Origin: Congeria kusceri
Lineage: Eukaryota > Mollusca > Bivalvia > Myida > Dreissenidae
NCBI GenBank assembly: GCA_027627225.1
Contig: CM051029.1
Span: 77,263,578-77,327,577, forward strand
Reading direction: 5' to 3'
Length of the DNA stretch: 64,000 nt
Within the stretch, counting starts at the first letter, position 1. Every line of letters starts with the position of its first letter. The notes beneath the pieces were generated by a model that saw only the letters and a list, made by a program, of their open reading frames with translations, was not told the origin of the DNA and searched no databases. Below are positions 33,084-47,235 of this stretch, in pieces. Position numbers and translations under genes: made by a program.

Positions 33084-33532
33084 TCTTATATGTCAGGTTC
33101 ATGATTATTTCTAGAAATCTTAATTTGATTACAACATACCTACAATCAAGCATGAATGTCAAAAATTGAGTTTTATAGTGAGGCCAAACCGGGCAACGGT
33201 TTCACAAAAGTTAGGTAGGGTCGGGTCTAAGTTTGTTTTTACTTTTTGTAAAGACACGTTATATACGGAAATACGGATTTCACGTAAAAAAACAATCTTC
33301 AATAAAAACTTTAGGGTCGGTGGGTTTTCGCTAGGTGAATAGGGTTGCCCGAAACACATAAAAAAATGGCCTGATTTCGGAAGAGAAAGGGCAATTACTA
33401 TAATTGTAAACGTCGGAATCAGAAGTCGTGGGTTTGTTACTGATTATTTTTGTAATGCATTCAAGTGCATTTTGTCGCAGTGCTTGAACGTTTGAACAAA
33501 TAGAAAGCATAGATAATATTGTTCATGTTATT

Positions 33533-34687
33533 AGCTCGACTATTCACAGAATAGTTGGAGCTATACTATTCACCCGTTCGTCGGCGTCGGCGTAATGCTC
33601 CGGTTAAGGTTTGCGTGCAACAACTCCATATCTCTATATGTACTACAGATATTCAATTGAAACTTCACATTATGAAGGATCATTTTGTGAGATCACTGAC
33701 CAGAGCCCATAACTCTGACCTGCAATTTAGCAGAAATATGCCACTTTTTGAACTTAAAAACATAGGTTAAAGTTTGCGTGCAACAACTTCATATCTCTAT
33801 AACTCGAGAAAGGATCGAGCTATTGTAATGAAACTTCACTCATAGATACCTTATAGCAAGGCCTCACTTGGGATTGCATATGGGGTGGCTGGGACCAAGG
33901 TCAATGTCACTGTTACTAAAAATAGAAAAACGGTTTCCGCTCAAAAACTTCAGAACGCATTGAGATATTTTAATGAAACTTAATACATAGATACCTTATA
34001 TCGAGACCTCGCTTGGGATTGCATATGGGGTGGGTGGGATCGTGGTCTTTTGGATTAAGTTTATATTCAAAAGTCTTGTATTTTCAAATCAACATAAGTT
34101 ATTCACATGAAACTTTAATTGTACATTTGTAACTCCAACATCAGGTGCAACATATCCCATATTTCTGTTTTGTATTTTGACAGAGGTATGCCTCTTTTTC
34201 AAAATGATTTTCTGGTTGAAGATTATATTTAAAAGTCTTATGACTTCAACACTACAAAGTTATTCACCTGAAACTTTGAATGCACCTTTGTCATTAACTG
34301 CAGCATCAGGGACAATATTCCCCATAACTCTGTTTTGTATCTTAAAAAAGAGTTATGCTCCTTTTTTACTTACGTTTTCTGGTTAAAGTTTATATTCAGA
34401 AGTCTTATACCTTGAAATCTAAATGTGTTATTCACTTAAACCTCGAATTATGTTTCAGTTACAATCTCCGTAACTCTGGTTTGTATTTGTACAGAGGTAT
34501 GCCCACTTTTTACATATTTTTTGTGGTTAAAGTTTTTATTCCGAATTCTTAACAGTTATAAACTATATAAGGTTTTCATTTAAAAGTGTTGTATTTCAAC
34601 AAATTTATGCCCCTTCCACTTTTCGATATATGTACCAACTGAAATACTTCGAATAGTCGAGCGTGCTGTCCTCTGACAGCTCTTGTT
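33533..34687 (+). mobile_element. AGCTCGAC-family repeat, copy 3
   Basis: Same ends. It carries the caaatttatgcc and ttaacagttata variants shared with copy 4, and gggtgggatcgtgg near 34032. Confidence 0.75.
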
Positions 34688-35913
34688 CACAACAATTGCT
34701 TTATGATATTTATTCGTGACGATTACTAAGTGTAAGATCTTTATTCATGACTGTACATAATGTACTACAATACTACAAAAGTTATTCACTTGAAACTTGG
34801 AATATATCGTTGTCATCAATTCCAACATCAAGTGCAAAATTCCCCATAACTCTGTTTTATTTTTTTTCACATAGTTATCCCCCTTTTTTCACATATAGTT
34901 TCGGTTAAAGTTTATATTCAAAAGTTGTATAACTTCAAAACTTGATAGGCTATTCAGTTGAAACTTGGAATATACCTTTGTCATCAACTACAGCATCAGG
35001 TGCCACAATCCACATAACTCTGTTTCGACAGAGTTATGCCCCCTGATCACATGTAAGTTGTTGGGGTTAAACGTTTTTTTTTGTTCCAAAGTCTTATAAT
35101 TTCTAAACTGTATATAGTATTCACTTAAAACTTGGAATAAATTTATGAAATTATTTCCATAACTCAGCTATGTATTTCAACAAATGTATGCCCCTTTAAC
35201 TTTCCAAAATATTTACCAACTAAAATACTTTGAATAGACGAGCGCGTTGTCCACTGACGGCTCTTGTTTGTGTGTTGTATTACCACAATACCTATTTCAT
35301 ATACATTAACTTAACATGTTTGGCAGGTAAACCTACTTACTTTTGGCACAACGATACGAGTATAGCTTACCAATATTCAACGAATAAAGTACTGTGCCTA
35401 GCATTTTAGTTCCAAATCGGCATGGTTGAATATTACCGTGTATCAATATTGTTTGTAATTTTAACCAAGTATACTATCGCTATTTGTTATTGTACTTCAC
35501 GACACCCGACCCCTCCAACTTTCGTTTCATATACACCTGCGATTCCTGCCTCGTTCTGAACTTATGCGGAAATGTCGTCTGCACGAATTCCCGTTCCACG
35601 TCTGCCCTGTGTCATATGTCCCATGTTCGACGACATACGTTAATTGGTCTTTCGAATAATATGTCCCACGTTTAAATTGGAAACATCTTGTCGGGCTTTA
35701 AATGCTGATTAAGGTCAAGTGAATCGTATACCAGAAGTCTACAAACCGGAAGCAAGTGGTTACTGACTTCTGTCCCTTCCTCCTCCGTATATACCGGTAC
35801 AGGTGTACCAAGCTTCCGACGAAAACAATGGCACGAACCGTCACTTACGAGCAGTTGTTTTGCACTGCAACTCTTACCTGCGTTGCGACGAAGAACTCAA
35901 TGGCCTGCTTCTG

Positions 35914-36035
35914 TTAATTAATTATTATAATTATTATAATTGTTATAATTATAATAATAATAATAATTATTATTATTATTATTATTATTTGTATAATTAT
36001 TATTATCATCATCACCATTATTATTATCATTATTA
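35914..36035. repeat. AAT/ATT microsatellite, copy 3
   Basis: One extra aat and one fewer att than copies 1 and 2, with the same length. Confidence 0.9.
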
Positions 36036-36358
36036 GCATAATTATTTTGTTTGCTGTTGTTTTTATTCCATGTGTTTGTTAGTGTTTGTGACAACACATA
36101 ATAAGATGTTTGTGGTATTAGAAATTATTTGAAATTGGAATCTCGATGTTCATCTTTCTAAATAGATGTATATCTTCCTATTAAATAAAACTACATTAAG
36201 CTCAAATAAATGTGCATGATAAACTTACATAAATATGCGTAATGTCAGTGTATAGTTTAATATATTACACGATGTGATATGTATTGTTAAATTACTTCAT
36301 TTCTGCCCAATTTCTTCCATTAAAATTATTTTTTGCTATTAAAGGAAGCATCTCACCG

Positions 36359-36522
36359 TGACCACTTTCCCACATGGAGTGTTGCACTAAACATTGTTTG
36401 TGTATTTTTGTATGCCTTTTTGTGTTTATATATACTCACATGTTATTACAAAATATTTATGTTTTGTAATCTGTGAAACAAATAAAGAGTTGTTTTGTTC
36501 TGTTCTGTTCTGTTCTGTTGTT
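36359..36522 (+). mobile_element. Non-LTR retroposon 3' tail, copy 3
   Basis: Same tail. A base change (ttacttcat for ttacttcct) lies just upstream, near 36299. Confidence 0.55.
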
Positions 36523-37928
36523 AGGTAACTGGCTCCAATTTCTCGATTTGGCATAAGGAAAACTGGCTTAAGTCTCTTATTTCATCGATAAAAATTACAA
36601 TTATAACACTATTTTACAACTCACTATATTATTTGTTGTGATTATCTGACAAACTTTTCATTCAAAATGTAACACGTCTTGACCACATTATTATGTACAC
36701 TTTATTTCCATATGAAAATAGAGAAACAAAGTTAATCCTGTTATAACATGCTTACGAATTTTGAAAATTCGGACCCTGGTTAGCAATTCACCTATCTATC
36801 CCAGCACTCTACTCGTGACCATGTTTAATACATACATTCTTATGAGACATAAAATTTCGCTTTAAACTTGTGTTAATGAAAAGGCTTGAGGACATAATGG
36901 ACAATACTTAGTTTTCGATTTCGTTTTCTTCCTAACAATACCATTTCCAAAACTGAATATTGATTTAAAAAAAATAAATATTTTTTATATGCCATAAAAT
37001 GCTTTTATTCGTGATAATTACTTAGTGTAATATCCATACTCCTAGTCGTTACTCGTCCGTCCGTCCTCTCGTCCGTCCATTACGCTTAAATTCTGTCCGC
37101 CGCCATTTCACAGTAAGTGGCTGGTAGAATTCCATGGAACTTAAAATAAATATAAATTATGTACCAACATAGTGCACGTCAAGTTTCATTTGGATCAGTC
37201 AATTTTCTCTTCTCCAGAGTTATTGCCCTTAATTTAATGAAAAATTACCAATTGTGTTCATTAAAGTTTATTGGTCCCCTTATGTTGGAAACGGTATGCT
37301 TATTCAGCCTTATTTACACATAATTTCAAATATGAACCCTTACAACCACACATAATTTCGTTCTGCATAATCAAGCAATACAATAACGTGGCATAAGAAC
37401 AACATAAGATATTACAGACAACACACTCACAATAAACAAAAAGTTACATAAAACACGATGACCATTATGGCTCTTTATCGCTCACCTGAGTATATTATAA
37501 ATTGGTTTCGGACAAGAAGATTTTCAAAGTTTTCAATATAGCCATATAAGAAAATTTGCGCCGCCCAATGGGGCGAATCAAAATATTTTGAAGGAATTTG
37601 GAAGCGGATCAACCAAGAAACATTTCTGGCAAATAATACCAAAAATCCAACCAGTGGTATATACATCATTCCGTCCTCGTTCTGGACACGTCGTCTGCTT
37701 GCATTTTTCTCATTCTCACGTGCCAGGTTTTGACTGGATACTTTGCGTACCAGATAACTGCAAACCGGAAGTCAGGTCTCCCTGAGACTTGCCGCCCTCC
37801 CTCGTATAGTCCAGTACACGTGCACCAACAACACGTGCACGATCCTTCCCATGATCCCTTACCTGCGTGTGAAAGAGAACAAGAGGATCGGCTCCTAATT
37901 TTGCAAAGACCTGTCGATCAGGATAGCG

Positions 37929-38223
37929 TTTGACCTCCCAGTCTCAGAACTTGATTCTTAAGCATGTGTGTGTAAATTTTATATAGTGCACCGGGATTCT
38001 CTGCCATATGGCCATCGCCCCCAGAAGACTTGAAGTGGGTTACGGGGGATATTGCAAGATACAGGACACGCCCCGTTCCAGAGGCGACTCTGGGTCTTTT
38101 AGTGCCCGGTGTGAAGCACCTAGTACACTGCACCACGGTATAACGTCTCATGCGAAAGCCGAGTTAGTAGGTTAGGGTGTAACGGGGGCTCGAACCTGAG
38201 AACACAGGGTTGTAAAACGTATA
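37929..38223 (-). mobile_element. SINE-like segment, copy 3
   Basis: Identical to copy 1 as far as I can see. Confidence 0.35.
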
Positions 38224-38232
38224 ATAAGATGT

Positions 38233-38458
38233 AGGCAATTTCTTACGTGACACTCGCTTATTTTTCTATAGACAAAAACAAAATTATCGTTGTTAATCGG
38301 CCATTAAACAACTCTTTGTCGTTCTGATGCGTGGCTATTAAACTACTCGGACTAATGCCATCGTGGTTTCATTCCTGCGCATCAGAACTTAAAATCGTTG
38401 TTTATGGGCCAATGAACAACGATAAATCGAAAATTATTTCTTAAAAAATACTTTGTGT
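38233..38458. repeat. Small nested inverted-repeat block, copy 3
   Basis: Arms intact. The right flank reads aatactttgtg, where copies 1, 2 and 5 read aatattttgtg. Confidence 0.85.
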
Positions 38459-38504
38459 ATGATTTTTATTCGCGATTATTACTACGATTTTGATTCATGA
38501 TAAC

Positions 38505-39722
38505 GTTGATTCATCGCTTGGTTGTATTACGTCATAGCGTCGCTTGGATGTGTTGCTTTGTTCTTTCGCCTTCTTGCGTTACCTCACTGAGTGGCCTGGT
38601 TGTTTTACGTCGTTGTGTCGCCTGGTTGTGTTCAGTAGTTGTGTCGCCTGGTTGTGTTACGTCTATCTGTCGCCTGGATGTGTAACGTCGTTTTGTCGCC
38701 TGGTTGTGTCACATCGTTGTGTCGCCTATATGTGATCTGTCGTTGTGTCACCTGGTTGTGTTACGTCGTTGTGTGGCCTGATTGTCTCACGTCGTTGTGT
38801 CGCCTGGTTGTGTCACGTCGTTGTGTCGCCAGGATGTGATCTGTCGTTGTGTCGCCTGGTCGTGTCACGTCGTTTTGTCGCCTAGATGTGATATGTCGTT
38901 GTGTCGCCTGGTTGTGTCACGTCGTTGTATCGCCTGGATGTGATCTGTCGTTGTGTCGTCTGGATGTGATCTGTCGTTGTGTCGCCTGGTTGTGTCACGT
39001 CGTTGTGTCACCAGGTTCTGTTACGTCGTTGTGTCACCTGATTGTCTCTCGTCGGTGTGTCGCCTGGTTGTGTCACGCCGTTGTGTCGCCTTGTTGTGTC
39101 ACGTAGTTGTGTCTCCTGGTTGTGATCTGTCGTTGAGTCGCCTGGTTGTGTCACATCGTTGTGTCACCAGGTTCTGTTACGTCGTTGTGTCACCCGATTG
39201 TCTTACGTCGTTGTGTTGTCTGGTTGTGTCACGGCGTTGTGTCGCCTTGTTGTGTAACGTCGTTGTGTCGCCTGGTTGTGATCTGTCGTTGTTTCGCCTG
39301 GTTGTGTTACGTCGTTGTGTCGCCTGGTTGTGTTCCGTCATTGTGTCACCTGGTTGTGTTACGGCATTTTGACGCCTGGTTGTGCTCCGTTGTTTTTGTC
39401 ACCAGGTTGGGTTCCGTCATTGTGTCACGTGGTTGTGTTTCGTCGTTTTTTCACCAGGTTGGGTTCCCTCGTTGTATCACCTGGTTATGTTCCGTCGTTG
39501 TATCACCTGGTTGTGTAACGGCGTTGTGTCACCAGGTTGGTTTCCGTCGTTGTGTTGCTTGATTGTTTTCCGTCGTTGTTTTGCTTGGTTGTGTTACGTC
39601 GTTGTGTTGCTTGGTTGTGCTACGTGGTTCTGTCGCTTGGTTGTGTGACGTCGTAGTGTCGCCGGGTTTTGTCACGCCGTTGTTTCGCCTGATTGTGTTA
39701 CATCGCTGTGTCGCCTGATTGT
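38505..39722 (+). repeat. 26-bp minisatellite A, copy 3
   Basis: One 26-bp monomer (the one reading gtcgccttgatgtgatct) is missing relative to copies 1 and 2. Confidence 0.95.
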
Positions 39723-40207
39723 AGTTAAATAGACTGTCACGGTGCGCACTTTTCTTGTTATTGGACTTTGACGTTATTTCGAAGTCTATATTGATGCGAC
39801 TTGCCTCGCTTCGGTTATATCATGTACGTTTGTTGATAACATTACGCTATTTACTGTTGTTCAAATGCAACGATATTTCCTGCGTGTGTGTGTATTATTT
39901 AAAGTAACAGTATATAGTTTAATGCCGAATTATTGAAACGGTTTAGTGAATACCGGTATGTTTTATTTCATTCGTGTTTTACACGGGTTTTTTTTCGGAC
40001 ACACCTCGTGTGCTTTGCAGTTATATGTCTATATGTAGATTCGTTAATATTTAGGAAGTGCTGTATATTGTGCATATAATTAACACATTTTCCTTATTTT
40101 TACGTCGGAAAATTGTGCTCCAAATTTTAAGGTCAGCAGTTTATGGTGAGGAAAATGTTGGTTAAAGAGTGTGGAAGAACAAACATTGCACTACTACAAT
40201 CATTATA

Positions 40208-41225
40208 CTGGCGCAGTGCCTAAATCCGCCACATTTGGGGGGTATTTTTACGATATTTTCAAAAGTAATTAACCAATCAAAACAAACATTAACATAAATC
40301 AAGTAAGGTTTAATGTGCATTTGCTGGCGTGTTTCGGTTACATTTCGAGTACTTGGCATAGACAAAATAATTAGCGAGATTGAAGAGTCGAACATTGTAA
40401 AAACAATTAGCGTGGGAGTGCCTAAATCCGCCACCCCTCTTTAAAATTGCTTGAAATTGATATTTTTCTATGTAATCCGTTTGCAAGCAATTTCTATTGA
40501 GTTTAAAACAAAAAACACTTTCTTTTTCGGATATCATTTTCAAGTGTTTGTAAAAAAACATGGTGATCCGAAGACGCTTGGTGAAAAATCGTAGATACAG
40601 AACTGTTGTACATTTGACTATTGTTTTAAGTCAAGCTTTCATGATTAAGCAGTTCGGTGTTTGTTGTTAATACATTATTCAATTTTTTTTTTTTTAAACA
40701 AACTTCTTTATATTTATAATATAATAAATCAGTTGTATATGGCTCTAAAACTGAGGCCCTGCGGATGAAAGTGGGTGGGTGGGGGGGTAAGTAATGCGCT
40801 TTTATGCGGCGAGAAATTAAGTGACTTCTATATAATGTGCTGTGCATGCAATTTTTCCGCATTTAATTATATTTATTGCCAATAAATAACTGATGTTTTT
40901 ATGTTGCACATACTAACATGGACATAATATTAATACACAATTATTAAATTTTAATGTGGATACCACGCGGTGCTTCAAAATTGCGCGTGCGCAGTATGAG
41001 ATGGATTCCCCCCGTGCAATTCATTTTCATTTAGGGGTCATTGACAAAACAATTGGATTAAATATTGAATTACTCAACATATCGAGAAGAAAATTCGTCA
41101 GCAGTGTTCAGAAAAACGTCTGATTGATCCATACAAATCAACAAAAAAGTAATCGTTGTGATACAAACACTGATGTGGATGGGGTGCCGAATTTAGGACA
41201 GAGGCGGTTTTAGGCACTGCGCCAG
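40208..41225. mobile_element. Mariner-type non-autonomous element, copy 3
   Basis: Both ends and the flanking TA pairs are intact. Confidence 0.85.
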
Positions 41226-41654
41226 TACGTACATTTTGTGATCTGTTGATCAACTGCACTCGGGCTGTAGTCTAACAGTGTCCATATACAACACATTTAG
41301 GCAATAATGATCAAGCATATGGGTTTGCAGTTTATACAGTTTTTTCAAGGGTTTGATTTGCTGAAACTTTTAATCAATCAGATTTCGCAAACTAACAACC
41401 ATATTTAAACATTGACCAAATGTGTGTCACCCGAATAGATTATAATGAAAATTATGGTCCTCCAGAGGTCTTATAGCGCCTCCTGTCCGCGTGTTCGGCG
41501 ATACACGATCTAGTACATCTTTCCAGCCTCGTGCTGGACACGTGCAACTGTTGTCTGCATAATTTAACGTCTGCCTAATTGTCGTCTGCACCATGTCAAT
41601 TGTCCCATTGCTAAACCGGAACATCCGTGTCGTGGATGAAATACGGGTTAAATT

Positions 41655-42058
41655 TTGTTACGTCTTTGCATCATTTGGTTTTGTCACGTCGTTGCGCCTT
41701 TTGATTGTGTCTCTACGTTGCATCGTTTGGTTGTGTTACGTCGTTGCATCGTGTGGGTTTGTCACGTCTTTGCGCCTTTTGGTTGTGTCTCTTCGTTGCA
41801 TCGTTTGTTTGTGTTACGTCGTTGCGTTGTTTGGTTGTGTTACGTCGTTGCGTTGTTTTGTTGTGTCACCTCAATGCGTCGTTTGGTTGTGTCACTTCAA
41901 TGCGTCGTTTGGTTGTGTCACTTCAATGCGTCGTTTGGTTATGTCACGTCGTTGCATCGTTTGATTGTGTTACGTCGTTGCATCGTTTGGTTATGTCACG
42001 TCGTTGCATGTTGTATCGTTTGGGTATGTCATGTCGTTGAATCGTTTGGTTGTGACAA
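41655..42058 (+). repeat. 26-bp minisatellite B, copy 3
   Basis: Same variants as copy 2 (gtttgtttgtgttacg; atgttgtatcg). Confidence 0.93.
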
Positions 42059-42424
42059 TTTTGTGTTGTAATGCTGAATTGAAAAGTATCGTCACATGAC
42101 TGGCATTTTCCAGCACGAGTGAGCACCTTTAATGTTTGTATCGCTTCATTAAGTAATGCACGGAATTATACAGGAAATATACGAGGGGTGTCCAAAATGT
42201 TCATGTACTGATACTTCGGTTAATTGTTGTTGTATACAAAGTGCATATATCGCACATGTATATACAAAATCGATTAGAGCATTTTAATGTCTGAAGCTGT
42301 CATATTTAATTAGCAAAACCATTTTGAAATTCAGTTAATACGGATGTATATTGTATAGAAACGCATTTCAGAGGAAGAGACCGGGAATCGCAGACACATA
42401 CAAACTCCGTAATTTTGCAGTTTT

Positions 42425-42895
42425 AAGCTGGGGCCAACCTTAAAAAATTGTTTGTTTGCCTTGGCCTACCCAAGGTAGCTGGTAGGTAGGCAATGTTTTT
42501 ATGCAAATTCATTACTGATCCATTTGGAGCCAAAATATAGCGTATAATACAGACATTGCTTTGGATAATATAATAAAGTGTCTGTTGATATATTGACAAA
42601 GAGGCCGTTGTTTTCACAAGTTTCATAAAACATGAATAGAATTGCATTTTGGTATAGCCTATTTTAAGCAAGGGTCTAGCTGATACAGTTAATTTTATTA
42701 ACCCATTGGAAAACGACCGAAATGAAAGAAGAGCGAGCTTTTATTTAACCCAAATAAAAGTACGAATCCGAAAAGAATATTCGGATTAAAAAAAAAACTG
42801 GCTTGATTTAACAAAGAAAAAACTTTTGAGTATGGGCTTTTTCGTCAGGTAGGTAGGCAATGGCAAAGAAAGTTATTTTTTTTTTAGCCTGGCTT
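42425..42895. mobile_element. 471-bp MITE, copy 3
   Basis: Ends and GTTTT flanks are intact; private change ataaaagtacg near 42757. Confidence 0.65.
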
Positions 42896-43120
42896 GTTTT
42901 GTCATGTGATTCACAAAAAGTGAATTCATCGATACAATCGTTTCATCTGCAACAGAATCATGGTTGTATAACATGTTAACAACGGTGAGGTATTAACTAA
43001 ATGTAACTAAAGAACCAGACTCACATGAAGTTCTCTATAAATCACGGGCACGTGTTTTACCATAATACGTTGTTGTTGCTTTATCTTTAATGACCCTTTC
43101 AAATATATCTTATTAAATTA

Positions 43121-44085
43121 TATAAACTTTAACTGTGGAGAAAACTACCGGTAAGTTTGGTCGCATGTTTTTGGCGTCACGCATTCGTGTATAATTAAGA
43201 AATAATTTTCGATTTTGAGTTGCTTATCTGTAAATAAACAACGGTTTTGAGTTCTGATGTTATTCCCAATTTTTTCGATAGACAAAGAACACAGTTATCG
43301 TTGTTAAACTACCCAATGAACAATGCAAAAATATGTCCCGATTCTGAGTGGAGACTAAAAAAATATAGTTTTCGTTACCATTGCAAAACTATTTTTCAAG
43401 TCATTGTTAAAATCGAAAAAAAAAACGCATTATGGTTGTTAATCGGCCAATAATGTTTTTTGTCGTTCTGATGCGTGGTTATTTAACCCTTTAATGCATA
43501 CGCACCAGATCGTTGTTTATTGGCAGATAAACAACGAAAAATCGAAAATTTAATCGAATCGATTCTTAAATATAAGTGCATCAGAACGAAAAATCTTTGT
43601 TTATTACAAATAAAAAATGATAAAGCGAAAATTATTTCGATTCTTACATGACATGACAATATATTCTGCAATTACAATGACAATTACAATGAGAACTATA
43701 GTTCACAGTTTCGAAACTACTTTTGCGATTTGTTTGTTGGCTATTTAACAACGGAATTATTTCTTGTTTTTCTTTAGAAATCAATATTCTAACGTGACAA
43801 GCGCCATGTTTTATATTGTTAAAGAACAAAATTTACCGTTGTTAAACTACGGTACCAAGAAACACCACGAAACAAATAGTCCCGAAACTGTAAACAATAT
43901 TTCTGATTGTAATTGCGGAATTTGTTGTCAGGTCATGTTAGAATCGAACTAATCTTCGCATTATCGTTGTTTATCGGCTAATAAACAACGATTTGTCGTT
44001 CTAACGCCCTCGTGGTTTAATTTCTACGCATCAAAACTCAAAATCGTTGTTTATTAGCCGATCAACAACTCTAAATTTAAAATTA
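43121..44085. repeat. Large nested inverted-repeat block, copy 3
   Basis: Collinear with copy 2; no further difference noticed. Confidence 0.82.
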
Positions 44086-44973
44086 TTTCATAAGTATATT
44101 TTACATGTTCTATAGCGAATGAATGAAATTTGTTTCGATGAAAATATTCACTCTCTATTCCCAAATACTATAATCCTGACCTAGGTGCAACTCCGTCATG
44201 TTGCATATTGACTGGTACACGTGCACCATGTTTTTCGACGAAGGAGGAGAATACGATTCGCTACTTGTGTGGCTGATTTACGCTTCTGAGTAGTGTTTCT
44301 CATTCCCGTCCCCGCACAAACTCATGATAGCTAAACAATCTTCAAAGGCGCGACACATGGGCCTATATTTAGAAAGAATTGAAAATATGTTAAAACACCA
44401 CCACCATCAACAACACCAACAACCATTTATTAGCTTTTAAGCATACTGTTGCTTTTTAGCCATATGCAAAACACAAGTGCTATACAGGATGAGCAAAATA
44501 TGGAATTAGGTAATAAAAGAAGTTAACAAAAAATATTATATAACTCGAACAAAGTAATAAATGTCACAGTCCTTTGGAACATATGCTCGATAAATACTAT
44601 TAATGGAATATAATTGCGAATATAACTCCTATTATAGAATTTCTGAATTTTCGAACATTTATAAATACCAGCATTTAGCTGTTAACTTGGAGAGCAAATA
44701 TCTTAAGGACTTAACAAAAATAATTATTGTTTTCACTACCTCTTCCGATTGAAAAACAATGGCCACGACTTTAAATATTGTTGACTTCTTTCATGTGAAT
44801 GGACCATTCTGAAACTGAAACGCGAGGCTCCGAATCGTGCGTGTGTAACCTCACAACTAGGCTGCACACAATATTTTAATGGTATGCGTCCCTTTGTTCA
44901 GTTTTTGCTTGTAATTTCTAATAAAATGTTGATAATTTTTATAATAATTGCTTTATTTATGATATTTATTTAT

Positions 44974-45631
44974 GGCCCGTATTCGCCAATCTATTCTTAG
45001 ACTTAAGACGCAATAATAAAGAATATTCTTGAAACTGTTCTGTTCAAAGTAAACCGTTTACTTGAATCTGTCTAGGTATTCAGCAACTCATATTACAGAG
45101 TTCTTTATTTAGAACGATTTGTAAAAGTGTGTATGTACGATCATTCCTTTATTTATTTAAGAATCAATTATTTAAGAATACTAGAAAACAGATGAAAGTG
45201 ACAAAATAACTTGAAAGCAGACATATAAACATAAACGTGACGAATACAATATCGAATGAGTCAACAAATACGATTTTCGACTTTTGCATCGTTTATTAGT
45301 GTTCTGTAACCTAAAATAACTGTACAGTAAACGTATATACATGTATTGGAGTTTCTGGCTGTACAGCCTAAAACTAGTTTCTGAAAAAAAAAAGTAGTTA
45401 ACTATGCGTTTTTCAACAATAGTTCATATTAACTTTTCTTTCATTTTAAATCGAAGTATATGGAAATTAATTATTAGTTGTTTAATTTATGCAAATATAT
45501 CTGTTGTAAAATCGAACATATACTCTTTAATGACAATGGTGACATTGGTACCGAGCATATTTGCGAAGTATTTTTATTGAGTCTGAGTCTATTCGTTATT
45601 CTTAAGTCTAAGAACAGGTTGGTGAATAAGT
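44974..45631. mobile_element. TIR element at the unit start, copy 4
   Basis: Both ends are present. It carries the cagcaactcatattac and cattcctttatt variants, which are otherwise seen only in copy 5. Confidence 0.65.
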
Positions 45632-46080
45632 TCTTATATGTCAGGTTCATGATTATTTCTAGAAATCTTAATTTGATTACAACATACCTACAATCAAGCA
45701 TGAATGTCAAAAATTGAGTTTTATAGTGAGGCCAAACCGGGCAACGGTTTCACAAAAGTTAGGTAGGGTCGGGTTTAAGTTTGTTTTTACTTTTTGTAAA
45801 GACACGTTATATACGGAAATACGGATTTCACGTAAAAAAACAATCTTCAATAAAAACTTTAGGGTCGGTGGGTTTTCGCTAGGTGAATAGGGTTGCCCGA
45901 AACACATAAAAAAATGGCCTGATTTCGGAAGAGAAAGGGCAATTACTATCATTGTAAACGTCGGAATCAGAAGTCGTGGGTTTGTTACTGATTATTTTTG
46001 TAATGCATTCAAGTGCATTTTGTCGCAGTGCTTGAACGTTTGAACAAATAGAAAGCATAGATAATATTGTTCATGTTATT

Positions 46081-47235
46081 AGCTCGACTATTCACAGAAT
46101 AGTTGGAGCTATACTATTCACCCGTTCGTCGGCGTCGGCGTAATGCTCCGGTTAAGGTTTGCGTGCAACAACTCCATATCTCTATATGTACTACAGATAT
46201 TCAATTGAAACTTCACATTATGAAGGATCATTTTGTGAGATCACTGACCAGAGCCCATAACTCTGACCTGCAATTTAGCAGAAATATGCCACTTTTTGAA
46301 CTTAAAAACATAGGTTAAAGTTTGCGTGCAACAACTTCATATCTCTATAACTCGAGAAAGGATCGAGCTATTGTAATGAAACTTCACTCATAGATACCTT
46401 ATAGCAAGGCCTCACTTGGGATTGCATATGGGGTGGCTGGGATCAAGGTCAATGTCACTGTTACTAAAAATAGAAAAACGGTTTCCGCTCAAAAACTTCA
46501 GAACGCATTGAGATATTTTAATGAAACTTAATACATAGATACCTTATATCGAGACCTCGCTTGGGATTGCATATGGGGTGGGTGGGGTCGTGGTCTTTTG
46601 GATTAAGTTTATATTCAAAAGTCTTGTATTTTCAAATCAACATAAGTTATTCACATGAAACTTTAATTGTACATTTGTAACTCCAACATCAGGTGCAACA
46701 TATCCCATATTTCTGTTTTGTATTTTGACAGAGGTATGCCTCTTTTTCAAAATGATTTTCTGGTTGAAGATTATATTTAAAAGTCTTATGACTTCAACAC
46801 TACAAAGTTATTCACCTGAAACTTTGAATGCACCTTTGTCATTAACTGCAGCATCAGGGACAATATTCCCCATAACTCTGTTTTGTATCTTAAAAAAGAG
46901 TTATGCTCCTTTTTTACTTACGTTTTCTGGTTAAAGTTTATATTCAGAAGTCTTATACCTTGAAATCTAAATGTGTTATTCACTTAAACCTCGAATTATG
47001 TTTCAGTTACAATCTCCGTAACTCTGGTTTGTATTTGTACAGAGGTATGCCCACTTTTTACATATTTTTTGTGGTTAAAGTTTTTATTCCGAATTCTTAA
47101 CAGTTATAAACTATATAAGGTTTTCATTTAAAAGTGTTGTATTTCAACAAATTTATGCCCCTTCCACTTTTCGATATATGTACCAACTGAAATACTTCGA
47201 ATAGTCGAGCGTGCTGTCCTCTGACAGCTCTTGTT
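46081..47235 (+). mobile_element. AGCTCGAC-family repeat, copy 4
   Basis: Same ends. It carries caaatttatgcc, as copy 3, but gggtggggtcgtgg, as copies 1 and 5, so the two variants are combined differently from any neighbour. Confidence 0.75.

Larger units (their letters stand above)
32426..44973. repeat. 12.55-kb macrosatellite unit, copy 3 (12,548 bp)
   Basis: It is collinear with copies 1 and 2. It lacks one 26-bp monomer in the larger minisatellite (near 38943), as copy 4 does. It has the 8-bp duplication of copy 2 (near 40025). Reads caaatttatgcc near 34602 and ttaacagttata near 34551 are shared with copy 4 only. Confidence 0.95.
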